From CAYQJS01 sp964417895 (GTDB lineage Bacteria; Chloroflexota; UBA6077; SHYK01): a stretch of 64,000 nt of DNA. A program made the translations under genes and the position numbers. Positions 8,513 through 16,500 of the stretch are shown one piece after another (position 1 is the stretch's first letter; each line of letters opens with the position of its first letter). The stretch is taken from the NCBI GenBank assembly GCA_964417895.1, contig CAYQJS010000003.1:62001-126000 (forward strand). The letters run 5' to 3'. The notes beneath the pieces are model-generated. The model had not been told where the DNA came from and did no database searches. It saw nothing but the letters and a program-made list of their open reading frames with translations.

Positions 8513-8866
8513 ATGGCGCCCTGGAGCTTTCTGACGAACCATGCTCTCGTGCTCGTCCACATTGGACGGCGGCCGGACAGCACGGGACTGGAGATCGCCC
8601 AAGCGGTCGGCATCACCGAGCGTGCAGTGCGAACGATCGTGGCCGAGCTGCAAGCTATGGGCTATATCGAGACGGAGAAACTCGGCCGCCGCAACCGATA
8701 TCGCGTGGACGTGCACCGCCCGCTTCATCGAGTGGGTGAACGCGAGTTGACCGTGGGCGAACTGCTCGCCATCGTCCCAGACGGACAAGGGGCGTCAGCC
8801 GAGAAGGCCGGCCCCTCAACTGGGCGGCGGCCGAGGACTCCTGAACCGGTACACGCTCAAAGCTGA
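8513..8866 (+). CDS. Winged-helix (MarR-like) transcriptional regulator
   Basis: 117 residues. Residues about 10-70 form a winged helix: ALVLVHI, then the HTH segment TGLEIAQAVGITERAVRTIV, then a wing (IETEKLGRRNRYRVD). The C-terminal tail is disordered and proline-rich. Compact regulators of this type usually sense through partner proteins or DNA alone; no ligand is evident. Twenty bp separate it from the SRPBCC gene, so the two are probably co-expressed. Confidence 0.75.
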   Translation: MAPWSFLTNHALVLVHIGRRPDSTGLEIAQAVGITERAVRTIVAELQAMGYIETEKLGRRNRYRVDVHRPLHRVGERELTVGELLAIVPDGQGASAEKAGPSTGRRPRTPEPVHAQS

Positions 8867-8886
8867 ATGCGCCGGGGAGCCAATTC

Positions 8887-9336
8887 GTGAAGCTGGAACA
8901 GAGCATCATTATCGATTGTCCCGTAGAGGAAGTCTTCGCGTACCGAAGCGCGTTGCAGCAGACGGCAGAATGGCAACGGGATGTCATCGCAACTGATCTT
9001 GTCACGACGGGTCCGATTGGGCTTGGCACCCAGGGCACCGAGCGGCGACGAGGTCAAGGTGACGTGGCGTTGGAGTGGGAGCTGGAGATAACCGAGTTCG
9101 AGCTCAATAGCGTTCTGGGGATTGAGAGTCGATGTGGCGACGTGCAGGTCCACGAACGCGATGTATTTGCGCCAGACGAAGGGAACACACGCTACACAAC
9201 GAACCTGGAGATGACGGGCTCCAGGCTTCCAACCGCGGCCTTCCATAGGAAAACGGTCGAAGCGCTCATGACGCTCAAGTGGCGGCTCGAAGGTCGCAAG
9301 GGTGCGGTCCAAGGTCGCAAGGGTGCGGTCCGCTGA
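8887..9336 (+). CDS. SRPBCC-family (polyketide cyclase/START-like) protein
   Basis: 149 residues. The opening KLEQSIIIDCPVEEVFAYRS is the typical first strand and helix of the SRPBCC (Bet v 1-like) lipid-binding fold, and the C-terminal long helix (AAFHRKTVEALMTLKWRLE) fits. A GTG start follows GGGGAG. The last 15 residues (EGRKGAVQGRKGAVR) come from a perfect 21-bp tandem duplication, so the natural stop may once have been earlier. It presumably binds a hydrophobic ligand. Downstream of a MarR-like gene, which may control it. Confidence 0.7.
   Translation: MKLEQSIIIDCPVEEVFAYRSALQQTAEWQRDVIATDLVTTGPIGLGTQGTERRRGQGDVALEWELEITEFELNSVLGIESRCGDVQVHERDVFAPDEGNTRYTTNLEMTGSRLPTAAFHRKTVEALMTLKWRLEGRKGAVQGRKGAVR
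9290..9331 (+). repeat. Perfect 2 x 21-bp tandem duplication at the 3' end of the SRPBCC gene
   Basis: The 21-bp unit at 9290-9310 is repeated exactly at 9311-9331 and encodes the repeated peptide GRKGAVQ/GRKGAVR. In-frame, so it lengthens the C-terminus by seven residues. Confidence 0.85.
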
Positions 9337-9466
9337 AGGGCGCTCGGTTGGGGCCCTCCGCTCGTAGATTTCCGAATGAACCCACCGAGCATGCTAGGTC
9401 TCGGTTTTTGATCTATAGAGACCGGCTGGCCGCGGGTCGAGAACGGACACAGCCTCGGCCTGGCGT

Positions 9467-9495
9467 TTGACAGAAGCGCGCACCGCTCGTTATAT
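9467..9495 (+). promoter_or_regulatory. Sigma-70-type promoter upstream of eutA
   Basis: TTGACA at 9467-9472, 17-bp spacer, TTATAT at 9490-9495: near consensus. It would leave an untranslated leader of about 165 nt before the GTG at 9668. The rest of the 331-bp space (9337-9667) contains one imperfect hairpin (about 9525-9547) but no recognised riboswitch. Confidence 0.55.
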
Positions 9496-9667
9496 GTACC
9501 CTGCTGCATTGAAGGATGATTTTGTGTGGCGGCAAAGCTGCCACGCAAAGCTCTTCACCGACTCTGCCTTCAGCCGGGAACGCCCGCCGCGCTGGGTGGG
9601 CGCTCTTCAATAAGACAAGCCCGCGCCGGCGGCAGGCCGCGACATACCAAAGAATGCTGAGGTAAAC

Positions 9668-11401
9668 GTGAGCGAAACAGAGCAGACAAGCCAGACGCAA
9701 GGTCCAGCCCAGGACGACGACGCCTCCCACGAGCACGGCCACTGGGGCGCCCACGACCATGCCGACGGCATGTACGGGCACATCCATGACCCGGAGCACG
9801 ACGACTTCTTCCATTCGCATGACGACGAGCCGCTGATCGAGCTCACTCCGGAGGAGGCGGGCAACCGCATCACCCTTACCAGCGTCGGCATCGACGTCGG
9901 CTCCTCGACGTCGCACTTGATGTTCTCGCGGCTCGTGCTGGAACGCCAGGGCATCGCCCTCTCGAGTCGTTTCAAGGTCGTCGATCGCAGCATCACGCAC
10001 CGCTCGCCGATCCTGCTTACGCCCTACCACGACCTCAGCACCATCGACACCGATGAGCTGCAGCGCTTCATCGAGGGCGTCTACAAGGACGCCAGCATGT
10101 CGGTCGAGGACGTGGAGACGGGCGCCACGATCTTTACCGGCGAGGCGGCCAAGAAGAACAACGCCGAGGCCATCTCGGCTCTGTTTGCCGAGCACGCCGG
10201 GAAGTTCGTGTGCGCCACGGCTGGCCCAAACCTCGAGGCCGTGATGGCCGCCTACGGGTCGGGCGCTGTCGCTCGCTCAGCCAAGCGCGACGGCGTGTCG
10301 CGCACAGTGCTGAACGTCGACATGGGTGGAGGCACCGCCAAGTACGCCGTCTGTCGGGACGGCGAGATCATCGATACGGCGGCCATCAACGTGGGCGCGC
10401 GCCTCATGGCGCTGGACCGCAGCGGCAACGTGGGCCGCATCGAGCCCGCTGGTCAGATCGTGGCCGACGACCTGGGCATCGGGCTCGATCTCGGCAGGCC
10501 GCTCAGCGAGGGGGACCAGCGCGTCATCGCCGAGCGGCTGGCCGAGTGCGTCTACAACGTTGCCGAGCGGCGGCCCCTCGATCCGCTCACCGATCGCCTG
10601 ATGATCACCGATCCGTTGAGCTATGCGGGCCCGATCGATGCCGTCAGCTTCTCCGGTGGCGTCTCCGAGTACGTGTACGGCACTGAGACGCGCAACTTCG
10701 GCGACCTCGGCATCCTCCTCGGCGACGCGGTGCGCCGCCGCGTGGGGCGTCTCAAGGTGCCGATGGAGGAGTCCGAGCAGATGATCCGCGCCACCGTCAT
10801 CGGCGCGGGGCAGTACACCCTCCAGGTGAGCGGCAGCACGATCTACATCTCCAAGCCGGAGCTGCTCCCCCATCGCAACCTCCAGGTGGTCGCGCCGGTC
10901 ATGCCGGCCGAGCCGTATACCGTCGAGACGGCGAGGCAGGCCATCGAACAGGCGATGCAGCGGCAGGACATTGAGGAGGGTGACAGGCCGCTGGCGCTCT
11001 CGTTCCGCTGGCGGATGGAGCCGTCCTACGACCGCGTGAAGACGCTCGCGGAGGCCATCGCCGCGGCCATGCCGAATACGATTCGGGCGGGCGAGCCCCT
11101 CACCATGGTGTTCGACACCGACATCGGCGGCGCGGTCGGCAACATGCTGACCCGTGAGGTGATCCCGGGCCACGATCTCGTATCCATCGACGAGATCACC
11201 CTCAGCGACCTGGACTACATCGACCTGGGCGAGGAGATGCAGGATGTCCACGCTGTCCCAGTTGTGGTCAAGTCGCTGGTGTTCACGACTGCCCGCGAGC
11301 GCGAGTCGGGGCTAGTGCACGGCATCCCGGCTGCGCACACCCACGACCACGAGCATGGTCATGATCATGACCACGATCATGATCATGACCACCACGACTG
11401 A
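9668..11401 (+). CDS. eutA: EutA-like ethanolamine ammonia-lyase reactivase with histidine-rich ends
   Basis: 577 residues. The core (about 60-555) is an actin/Hsp70-like ATPase of the EutA family: GIDVGSSTSHLMFSR (phosphate-1 loop), VDMGGGTAKYAV (phosphate-2) and a SFSGGVSEYVYG motif. EutA is known to reactivate B12-dependent ethanolamine ammonia-lyase by releasing damaged cobalamin with ATP. Unusual: the first ~55 residues (HEHGHWGAHDHADG, HIHDPEHDDFFHSHDD) and the last ~18 residues are rich in His and Asp, which would bind Ni, Co or Zn. No eutB, eutC or other eut gene is near. GAGG precedes the GTG start. Strong family call; cofactor or metal role of the tails is inference. Confidence 0.85.
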   Translation: MSETEQTSQTQGPAQDDDASHEHGHWGAHDHADGMYGHIHDPEHDDFFHSHDDEPLIELTPEEAGNRITLTSVGIDVGSSTSHLMFSRLVLERQGIALSSRFKVVDRSITHRSPILLTPYHDLSTIDTDELQRFIEGVYKDASMSVEDVETGATIFTGEAAKKNNAEAISALFAEHAGKFVCATAGPNLEAVMAAYGSGAVARSAKRDGVSRTVLNVDMGGGTAKYAVCRDGEIIDTAAINVGARLMALDRSGNVGRIEPAGQIVADDLGIGLDLGRPLSEGDQRVIAERLAECVYNVAERRPLDPLTDRLMITDPLSYAGPIDAVSFSGGVSEYVYGTETRNFGDLGILLGDAVRRRVGRLKVPMEESEQMIRATVIGAGQYTLQVSGSTIYISKPELLPHRNLQVVAPVMPAEPYTVETARQAIEQAMQRQDIEEGDRPLALSFRWRMEPSYDRVKTLAEAIAAAMPNTIRAGEPLTMVFDTDIGGAVGNMLTREVIPGHDLVSIDEITLSDLDYIDLGEEMQDVHAVPVVVKSLVFTTARERESGLVHGIPAAHTHDHEHGHDHDHDHDHDHHD

Positions 11402-11526
11402 CTGGCGGGTGTGACCCCAGCTCTCTTCCTGCTCTAACGCGCCTTCCGTGGCCCGCACTGCTGCCGGTCCCGAAGTACTGAACAGTTCATTTGCGGGATA
11501 ATCGGGCCGGTGCGGAGAGCAGACAC

Positions 11527-11841
11527 GTGCCTGACCTTGCCCTCCCCAGCCGTCTCGAGCCGCTGTTCTGGGAGCATGACTTCTCGCAGCTCCGCTGGGG
11601 CGCCGACCGCGATCTGATCATCGACCGCATTCTCACGGCGGGAGACTGGGAGTCGATCAGATGGCTCATGGATACGCTCGGGCGACCCGCGCTCCGCGAA
11701 TGGATCGAGAAACGGCGAGGGCGTGGCCTCGATCCGCAGCAGCTGAGGTTCTGGGAGCTGGTGCTGGGGCTGCCCCACCGCAAGGTCAGCCAATGGATCG
11801 AAGCCAGCGACCCGGTCTGGTTGGGGAGAAGGGGTGTGTGA
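11527..11841 (+). CDS. Partner (putative antitoxin) of the AbiEii-type toxin
   Basis: 104 residues, GTG start after GGAGAG. Sequence such as FWEHDFSQLRWGADRDLIID and ILTAGDWESIRWLMDTLG, with a helical C-terminus, resembles the small proteins encoded just upstream of AbiEii-like nucleotidyltransferases (DUF6922-like; from memory). Its stop overlaps the start of the toxin gene as GTGA, so the two are translationally coupled. The antitoxin role is inferred from context. Confidence 0.6.
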   Translation: MPDLALPSRLEPLFWEHDFSQLRWGADRDLIIDRILTAGDWESIRWLMDTLGRPALREWIEKRRGRGLDPQQLRFWELVLGLPHRKVSQWIEASDPVWLGRRGV

Positions 11842-12470
11842 GCTTGCACGCCGAGGCGCTGGCCCCCGGCCAGAAGCGGGCGGCGCTCGTGCTTGGCCCC
11901 CTCCTCTCGGCCGAGGGTTTCTACCTCGGAGGCGGCACCGCGGTAGCGCTCCAGCTCGGGCACCGGCGGTCGGTTGACCTCGATTGGTTCACAGAAGATC
12001 CACTTATTGATGGGCTGGCGTTGGCGAGCCGTTTGCAGGATCGAGGCGCCCCCGTGGTGGTCCAACTGACCCGGCCGGGCACGCTCCACGCGCGGCTCCT
12101 CGGGGTCCGCATCACCTGCCTCGAGTACCGCTATGCGCTGCTCGGCGAACGGGTCCCGTGGCCCGAGTTTTCGTGCCAACTGGCGTCACTCGACGATCTG
12201 GCGTGCATGAAGCTTTCCGCCATCGCCCAGCGCGGCGCCAAGAGGGATTTCGTGGACCTATATGCGCTCGCAGTGCGCCACCGCCCCTTGCCTGAGCTTC
12301 TGGAAGCCTACCGACGCAAGTACGACATCGCGGATCTTGCCCACGTGCTGTATGGGCTGTCGTACTTCGACGATGCTGACAGAGAGCGCATGCCCACGTT
12401 GCTCTGGGACCTGGACTGGCGGACGGTGAAGAGGTCGATCCGGGGCTGGGTCCAAGCGCTGGCTCGCTGA
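11838..12470 (+). CDS. AbiEii/AbiGii-type nucleotidyltransferase toxin
   Basis: 210 residues. GGGTAVALQLGHRRSVDLDW (about 31-50) is the nucleotidyltransferase signature: a GG(G)TA turn followed by the D-x-D metal pair (D47, D49). A Lys (K125 in LACMKLSA) and the RDFVDLYAL motif complete the PF08843 pattern. Related toxins block growth by adding nucleotides to tRNA acceptor ends, and some give abortive infection against phage. Normal length for the smaller members. GTG start overlaps the upstream partner gene by 4 nt. Confidence 0.8.
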   Translation: MSLHAEALAPGQKRAALVLGPLLSAEGFYLGGGTAVALQLGHRRSVDLDWFTEDPLIDGLALASRLQDRGAPVVVQLTRPGTLHARLLGVRITCLEYRYALLGERVPWPEFSCQLASLDDLACMKLSAIAQRGAKRDFVDLYALAVRHRPLPELLEAYRRKYDIADLAHVLYGLSYFDDADRERMPTLLWDLDWRTVKRSIRGWVQALAR

Positions 12471-12580
12471 TCGGCGACGCAACAGACGAGAGAGCCCGGG
12501 CTGGCGCGCTGAAGGGGGCCTGCGCGCTGAACGGAGGATCGCTGCGCGTCTCCCGATTGGGGGTGACGCCTCCACCCCCA

Positions 12581-12823
12581 CCCTCTCCCAGAGGGCTCAT
12601 CGTTATACATAAGTCTGTCAAGTAAGTTTGTTGAGGCGTCCGACGATGCGGCAGAAGAGACTCCGGCACCGGTTCCAAGCACGGAATCGGCCAAATGCAG
12701 CCCTCGGACCAGCACGGCTCTTCCTAGCAACCGGTCCCCAAAACCTCCTCGGCGGCACGAAATTCGTGCCTGGAACAACTTAACAAATACCTTATGTATA
12801 AGGATGAGCCCAGAGGGAGAGGG
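12581..12823. repeat. GC hairpin repeat split by the MITE-like element
   Basis: Joining 12581-12595 to 12818-12823 (keeping one copy of CCCAGAGGG) gives a perfect hairpin, CCCTCTCCC-AGA-GGGAGAGGG, of the same type as hairpins at 36333, 36521, 44108 and 44201. The inserted element lies at its loop. Confidence 0.7.
12596..12808. mobile_element. 213-bp MITE-like non-coding element
   Basis: Ends are inverted repeats matching at 17 of 18 positions: CTCATCGTTATACATAAG at 12596-12613 and CTTATGTATAAGGATGAG at 12791-12808. It is flanked by a perfect 9-bp direct repeat CCCAGAGGG (12587-12595 and 12809-12817), consistent with a target-site duplication. Subterminal sequences also show weaker inverted similarity, and an internal palindrome GGCACGAAATTCGTGCC lies near the right end. 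It has no coding capacity, so it would need a transposase in trans. Nine-bp duplications occur in several IS families; the parent is not identified. Confidence 0.75.
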
Positions 12824-12828
12824 GCCGT

Positions 12829-14565
12829 TTACCGCCATTCCCATTCGTGGATGTTCCACGCCACGTCCGCCGCTGGCGCGAATGGCATCGGCCCATGGAG
12901 GGCCGCCACGTGCGCCACGATGCCGGGATTGAAGAACAGCGAGAGTGCCGCTGCGTCTTCGGTGAAAAGCTGCGCCATGCGAATCATGTGCTGGTTGCGC
13001 TGCGAACGGTCCAGCGTCGAGTTGTAGGCGTCAAACAGGCGGTCGTACTCAGTATTGGACCAGCCGCTGCGGTTGCCCCCAACCCAGCGATTCTCAGGGG
13101 TGGCGATGCGCGAGCTGATGAAGCTGCCCGCCGAGCCCTCGATGACCGTGCTCGCGACGCCGCCGCCTCCGGTGTAGAGCGTGGGAAACGAGCCGCGCAC
13201 TTCGCCGAGGCGCGATTGTGCCTGAGGCACCGGCACTTCACGGAACTGGAAGCCGGCCTCGCGCCAGCCCGACGCGATGATTGCCATCTCTCTCACGCTC
13301 TGATCCGACGCATTGACCTTCAGCTCCCCCGAGAAGCGACCCTCGGTCGGATGTGCGTAGATGCCGTCAGCGCCCCGGGTGAAGCCGGCCTCTGCCATCA
13401 GCTGCTCGGCGCGCCGCGGGTCGTACGGATACTTGGTGATCACGCGATCCAGCTCAGCGTAAAAGGGAACGTTGGGGGCAACGAAGGTATCCGCCAGTAT
13501 GGCCTCGCCCTCGAACATGCCTTCGTTCAGCGCCTGCTTGTCGATGGTGTGGGCGAGCGCCTTGCGCATCCGCACGTCGAGAATGGCCCTCGGGTTGGCG
13601 AACTCCGGGCGGTGCTGCGGCTCCGAGCGGCGCCACTGGTCGGGCGTCGTCAACACGAATCCGGCGTTCCGAGGCGCCCACTCTCTGCGGAGAATGGCGC
13701 CCTGCTGAAAGCGGATCGAGTCGTCCACCGTGATGTGCGCCTCGCCAGCGAGCATGTTGGCCAGGACGGTGTTGAAATCACTGATGAAGAGAATCCTCAC
13801 TCGGTCGATCTTGGGCCGCCCCCAGGCGTGGCCGTCGAAGGCGACCGCCTCGAGGAAGGCGCCGGGCTGCCACCGGTCCAGCCGATATGGGCCCAGCCCG
13901 ACGTACTCCGTGGTCCAGAACAGAAGCCTGCCGAAGTTCTCGATCTGCTCGGGTTGGTAGGCGTCTCCCAGGATGTGCCGCGGCAGCGGCTGGAAGTCGT
14001 CCGCTTCCAGGGCATCCGCGTTGGGGTACGAGCTACGCCAACGGATCACCACCGTGCGGTCGTCGACGGCGACGACATCCTCCATCTGGCCGATCGGCGG
14101 CGTCGCGGCCTGGCCCAGCTCCGGATTGGAGTACACCCGCCATGCGAAGGCGAAGTCATGGGCCGAAAGCGCGGCGCCGTCATGCCAGCGGAGATTCGGG
14201 CGCAGCCGATACGTGGTCTCCATGCGGCCGTCCGCGAACACGCGCCACGTGTCGGTGCTCAGCTGCGGATGGGCCTCGACCAGGTACGGCAGTGGCGCTT
14301 CGCGGGCGTCCAGGAGGGCGAGCCCGGCATTGAAGATCCGTGGCGTCGCATCGAAGCTGAGCCCCGTGACACTCATCACCTCCTTGGCGGCGATCGTGTC
14401 GGGCTCGGCGCGCGTGGTCATCACGAGGGTGCGGCTTTGGTCGGCGCCACGCCCCCCATCGGTGCGGCTTTCTCCAGCCTGGTTAATGCGCGGGGTCCCA
14501 GCCCCGCATCCGACAACGAACACGACAATGGCCGCGAGTACCCCGCCGGTCGCGCTGCTCCTCAT
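12829..14565 (-). CDS. ABC transporter family 5 solute-binding lipoprotein
   Basis: 578 residues. A lipoprotein signal with lipobox FVVGC (Cys20) anchors the protein outside the membrane. The body has the SBP_bac_5 (oligopeptide/dipeptide/nickel) signature: YRLRPNLRWHDGAALSAHDF, the domain-swap region PRHILGDAY and FVLTTPDQW. The end WNIHEWEWR carries the WNxHEW motif shared by six binding proteins here. GGAGGTG precedes the ATG at 14565. Closest in style to the truncated gene at 62510. No permease or ATPase gene adjoins; the neighbour on the other side is a divergent family 5 gene, so the 88-bp space between must hold both promoters. Ligand unknown. Confidence 0.85.
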   Translation of the reverse strand: MRSSATGGVLAAIVVFVVGCGAGTPRINQAGESRTDGGRGADQSRTLVMTTRAEPDTIAAKEVMSVTGLSFDATPRIFNAGLALLDAREAPLPYLVEAHPQLSTDTWRVFADGRMETTYRLRPNLRWHDGAALSAHDFAFAWRVYSNPELGQAATPPIGQMEDVVAVDDRTVVIRWRSSYPNADALEADDFQPLPRHILGDAYQPEQIENFGRLLFWTTEYVGLGPYRLDRWQPGAFLEAVAFDGHAWGRPKIDRVRILFISDFNTVLANMLAGEAHITVDDSIRFQQGAILRREWAPRNAGFVLTTPDQWRRSEPQHRPEFANPRAILDVRMRKALAHTIDKQALNEGMFEGEAILADTFVAPNVPFYAELDRVITKYPYDPRRAEQLMAEAGFTRGADGIYAHPTEGRFSGELKVNASDQSVREMAIIASGWREAGFQFREVPVPQAQSRLGEVRGSFPTLYTGGGGVASTVIEGSAGSFISSRIATPENRWVGGNRSGWSNTEYDRLFDAYNSTLDRSQRNQHMIRMAQLFTEDAAALSLFFNPGIVAHVAALHGPMPFAPAADVAWNIHEWEWR

Positions 14566-14652
14566 CCGTGCACCTCCGCAGTCCTCATCGGCCACCTGTG
14601 AGCTATGATACGGCGGCGTTCGCAAGCCGGTAGAACGGCAGCGCTGATCGAG

Positions 14653-16368
14653 GTGCACAGCCTGAAGCGATTGATTGTCCTCATCCTCGCGCTCCAAGTC
14701 GTGGCCTGCGCCGCGCCTCAAGGTCCCGGGGCCTCACAAGCTGGCGGTGCTGACGGCCCGCGGCGCGCGGCGCCAAAGCGAGCCGTCGCTGCCATCCAGG
14801 GTGACCCCCACACCGTCTTCCAACAGCTCAACCCGGCCTCCAGGGTCCGGGGCATCGACGCCATCGAGCAGCTCGTCGCCGCCGGGCTCACCCTCCAGGA
14901 TGGTGGCGGAGTCTTCCGACCCCAGCTCGCCGAGGCAGTACCCAGCGTCGATAACGGCCTGTGGCGGCTCTTCCCCGATGGGCGCATGGAGACGACCTGG
15001 CGCGTTAGGGAGGGAGCGCAGTGGCACGATGGCACGCCCTTCACCGCCGACGATCTGGTCTTCACAGCTCGAGTGGTGCAGGACCGGGACCTGCTGATTT
15101 TTGGCAACACGGCCTACGACGCCATTGAGGACGTCCAGGCGCCCGATCCCCGCACCGTCGTGGTGAGATGGAAGCAGCCTTTCATCGAAGCCGACACCCT
15201 GTTCACCAACATTCGCGCCGTGCCGATCCCCAGGCACCTTCTCGAACGCCCGTACGTCGAGAGCAAGGCGACGTTCATCGAGCATCCGTACTGGAGCCAG
15301 GAGTTCGTGGGCACGGGCCCATTCAAGCTCCGCGAGTGGACGCTGGGCAGCCACCTGGTCGTCGAGGCGAATGATCGCTACGTGTTGGGCCGCCCCCGCC
15401 TCGACGAGGTCCAGGTGAGGTTCATCGAGGATGCGAACACCCTCGCAGCGAACCTCCTGGCTGGCACTGTGGATGTGGCTGTCGGGCGCAACCTCAGCGG
15501 GGAACAGGCCCTGCAAGTGCGCGACCAGTGGCGTGGCGAGGGGCGCATGGACCTCTCCTATGAGAACTGGATCTCCCTTTATCCCCAGTTCCTGACGCCC
15601 AACCCCGCGGTCATCGGCGACGTGCGGTTCCGGAAGGCGCTGATGTACGCCATGGACCGCCAGCAGATCGTGGATGTGCTGCAGCCCGGGCTCACCAGCG
15701 TGGGTCACAGCTACATGTCTCCCAATCAGCCCGACTACCGCGAGATCGAGGAGCGCAACGTCGTCCGTTACGAGTACGACCCGCGCAGAGCCGCTCAGAT
15801 GATTGAAGGACTCGGATACACGAAGGCCGGGGACGAGTTCTACACGCGCGAGCCCGGCACTCCGCGCCTGGCAGTAGAGGTGCGGACAACAGCCGGCGAT
15901 GACCTCCGGGAGAAGATGCTGTTCGCCATCGCCGACGACTGGCAGCGCAGCGGCGTGGGTGTGGAGCCCGTCATCATCCCACGGCAGCGCGCCGACGACC
16001 TGGAGTACCGAGCAACGTTCCCCGCGTTCGAGATCGTGCGCAACCCCAACGACGTGCGCGGCCTGCGTAGCCAGCACAGCCGCAACACGCCCCTCCCCGA
16101 AAACAGCTTCCGCGTCACGGGCAACCGCTCTCGCTACATCAACGCCGATTGGGACGCGCTCGTCGACAGGTTCTTCATGACGATCCCGAAGCAGGAGCGG
16201 CTGCAGGTGCTCGGCCAGATCCTCCAGCACATGTCGGATCAGCTTCCGATCATGGGTGTGCTGTACAACACATCGCCGACGCTCGTGAACAACCGCCTGG
16301 TGAACGTGAGCGCGGGCGGGCAGGGCTCCACGCAGACGTGGAACGCCCACGAATGGGACCTCAAGTAG
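14653..16368 (+). CDS. ABC transporter family 5 solute-binding lipoprotein
   Basis: 571 residues, with lipobox QVVAC (Cys19 counted from the GTG at 14653). An ATG at 14605 in the same frame is also possible; neither has a strong ribosome-binding site, and a TATGAT box lies at 14604-14609. SBP_bac_5 landmarks: VREGAQWHDGTPFTADDLVF, PRHLLERPYV and KALMYAMDRQQIV. Ends WNAHEWDLK. It precedes the receptor-only gene run by 132 bp and may be its first gene. Substrate could be peptides or other small solutes; no translocation partner is nearby. Confidence 0.85.
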   Translation: MHSLKRLIVLILALQVVACAAPQGPGASQAGGADGPRRAAPKRAVAAIQGDPHTVFQQLNPASRVRGIDAIEQLVAAGLTLQDGGGVFRPQLAEAVPSVDNGLWRLFPDGRMETTWRVREGAQWHDGTPFTADDLVFTARVVQDRDLLIFGNTAYDAIEDVQAPDPRTVVVRWKQPFIEADTLFTNIRAVPIPRHLLERPYVESKATFIEHPYWSQEFVGTGPFKLREWTLGSHLVVEANDRYVLGRPRLDEVQVRFIEDANTLAANLLAGTVDVAVGRNLSGEQALQVRDQWRGEGRMDLSYENWISLYPQFLTPNPAVIGDVRFRKALMYAMDRQQIVDVLQPGLTSVGHSYMSPNQPDYREIEERNVVRYEYDPRRAAQMIEGLGYTKAGDEFYTREPGTPRLAVEVRTTAGDDLREKMLFAIADDWQRSGVGVEPVIIPRQRADDLEYRATFPAFEIVRNPNDVRGLRSQHSRNTPLPENSFRVTGNRSRYINADWDALVDRFFMTIPKQERLQVLGQILQHMSDQLPIMGVLYNTSPTLVNNRLVNVSAGGQGSTQTWNAHEWDLK

Positions 16369-16500
16369 TCGAGGCTCGCGAGTAACCATCCCGCAGTCTG
16401 GTACCATGCCGTGTTGCTCGCAGTGACGACCGTGGCTTGCACTGCTTTTGGGCCGTGCACCCGAACTCCGATGAGAGCTGTGACGGAGGACAGTCCCGCT

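Noticed and set aside
9496..9667. Possible cobalamin riboswitch in the leader of eutA.
   Set aside because: I could not find the conserved B12-box-like core by eye; only one imperfect hairpin is present.
11527..12470. Complete abortive-infection AbiE system of the classical AbiEi/AbiEii type.
   Set aside because: The partner protein is about 104 residues and lacks the winged-helix AbiEi antitoxin pattern, so only an AbiEii-like toxin with an unusual partner can be claimed.
12847..14601. Long plus-strand open frame opposite the 12829 binding-protein gene.
   Set aside because: Antisense shadow; the minus strand has a lipobox and SBP_bac_5 motifs, this one has none.
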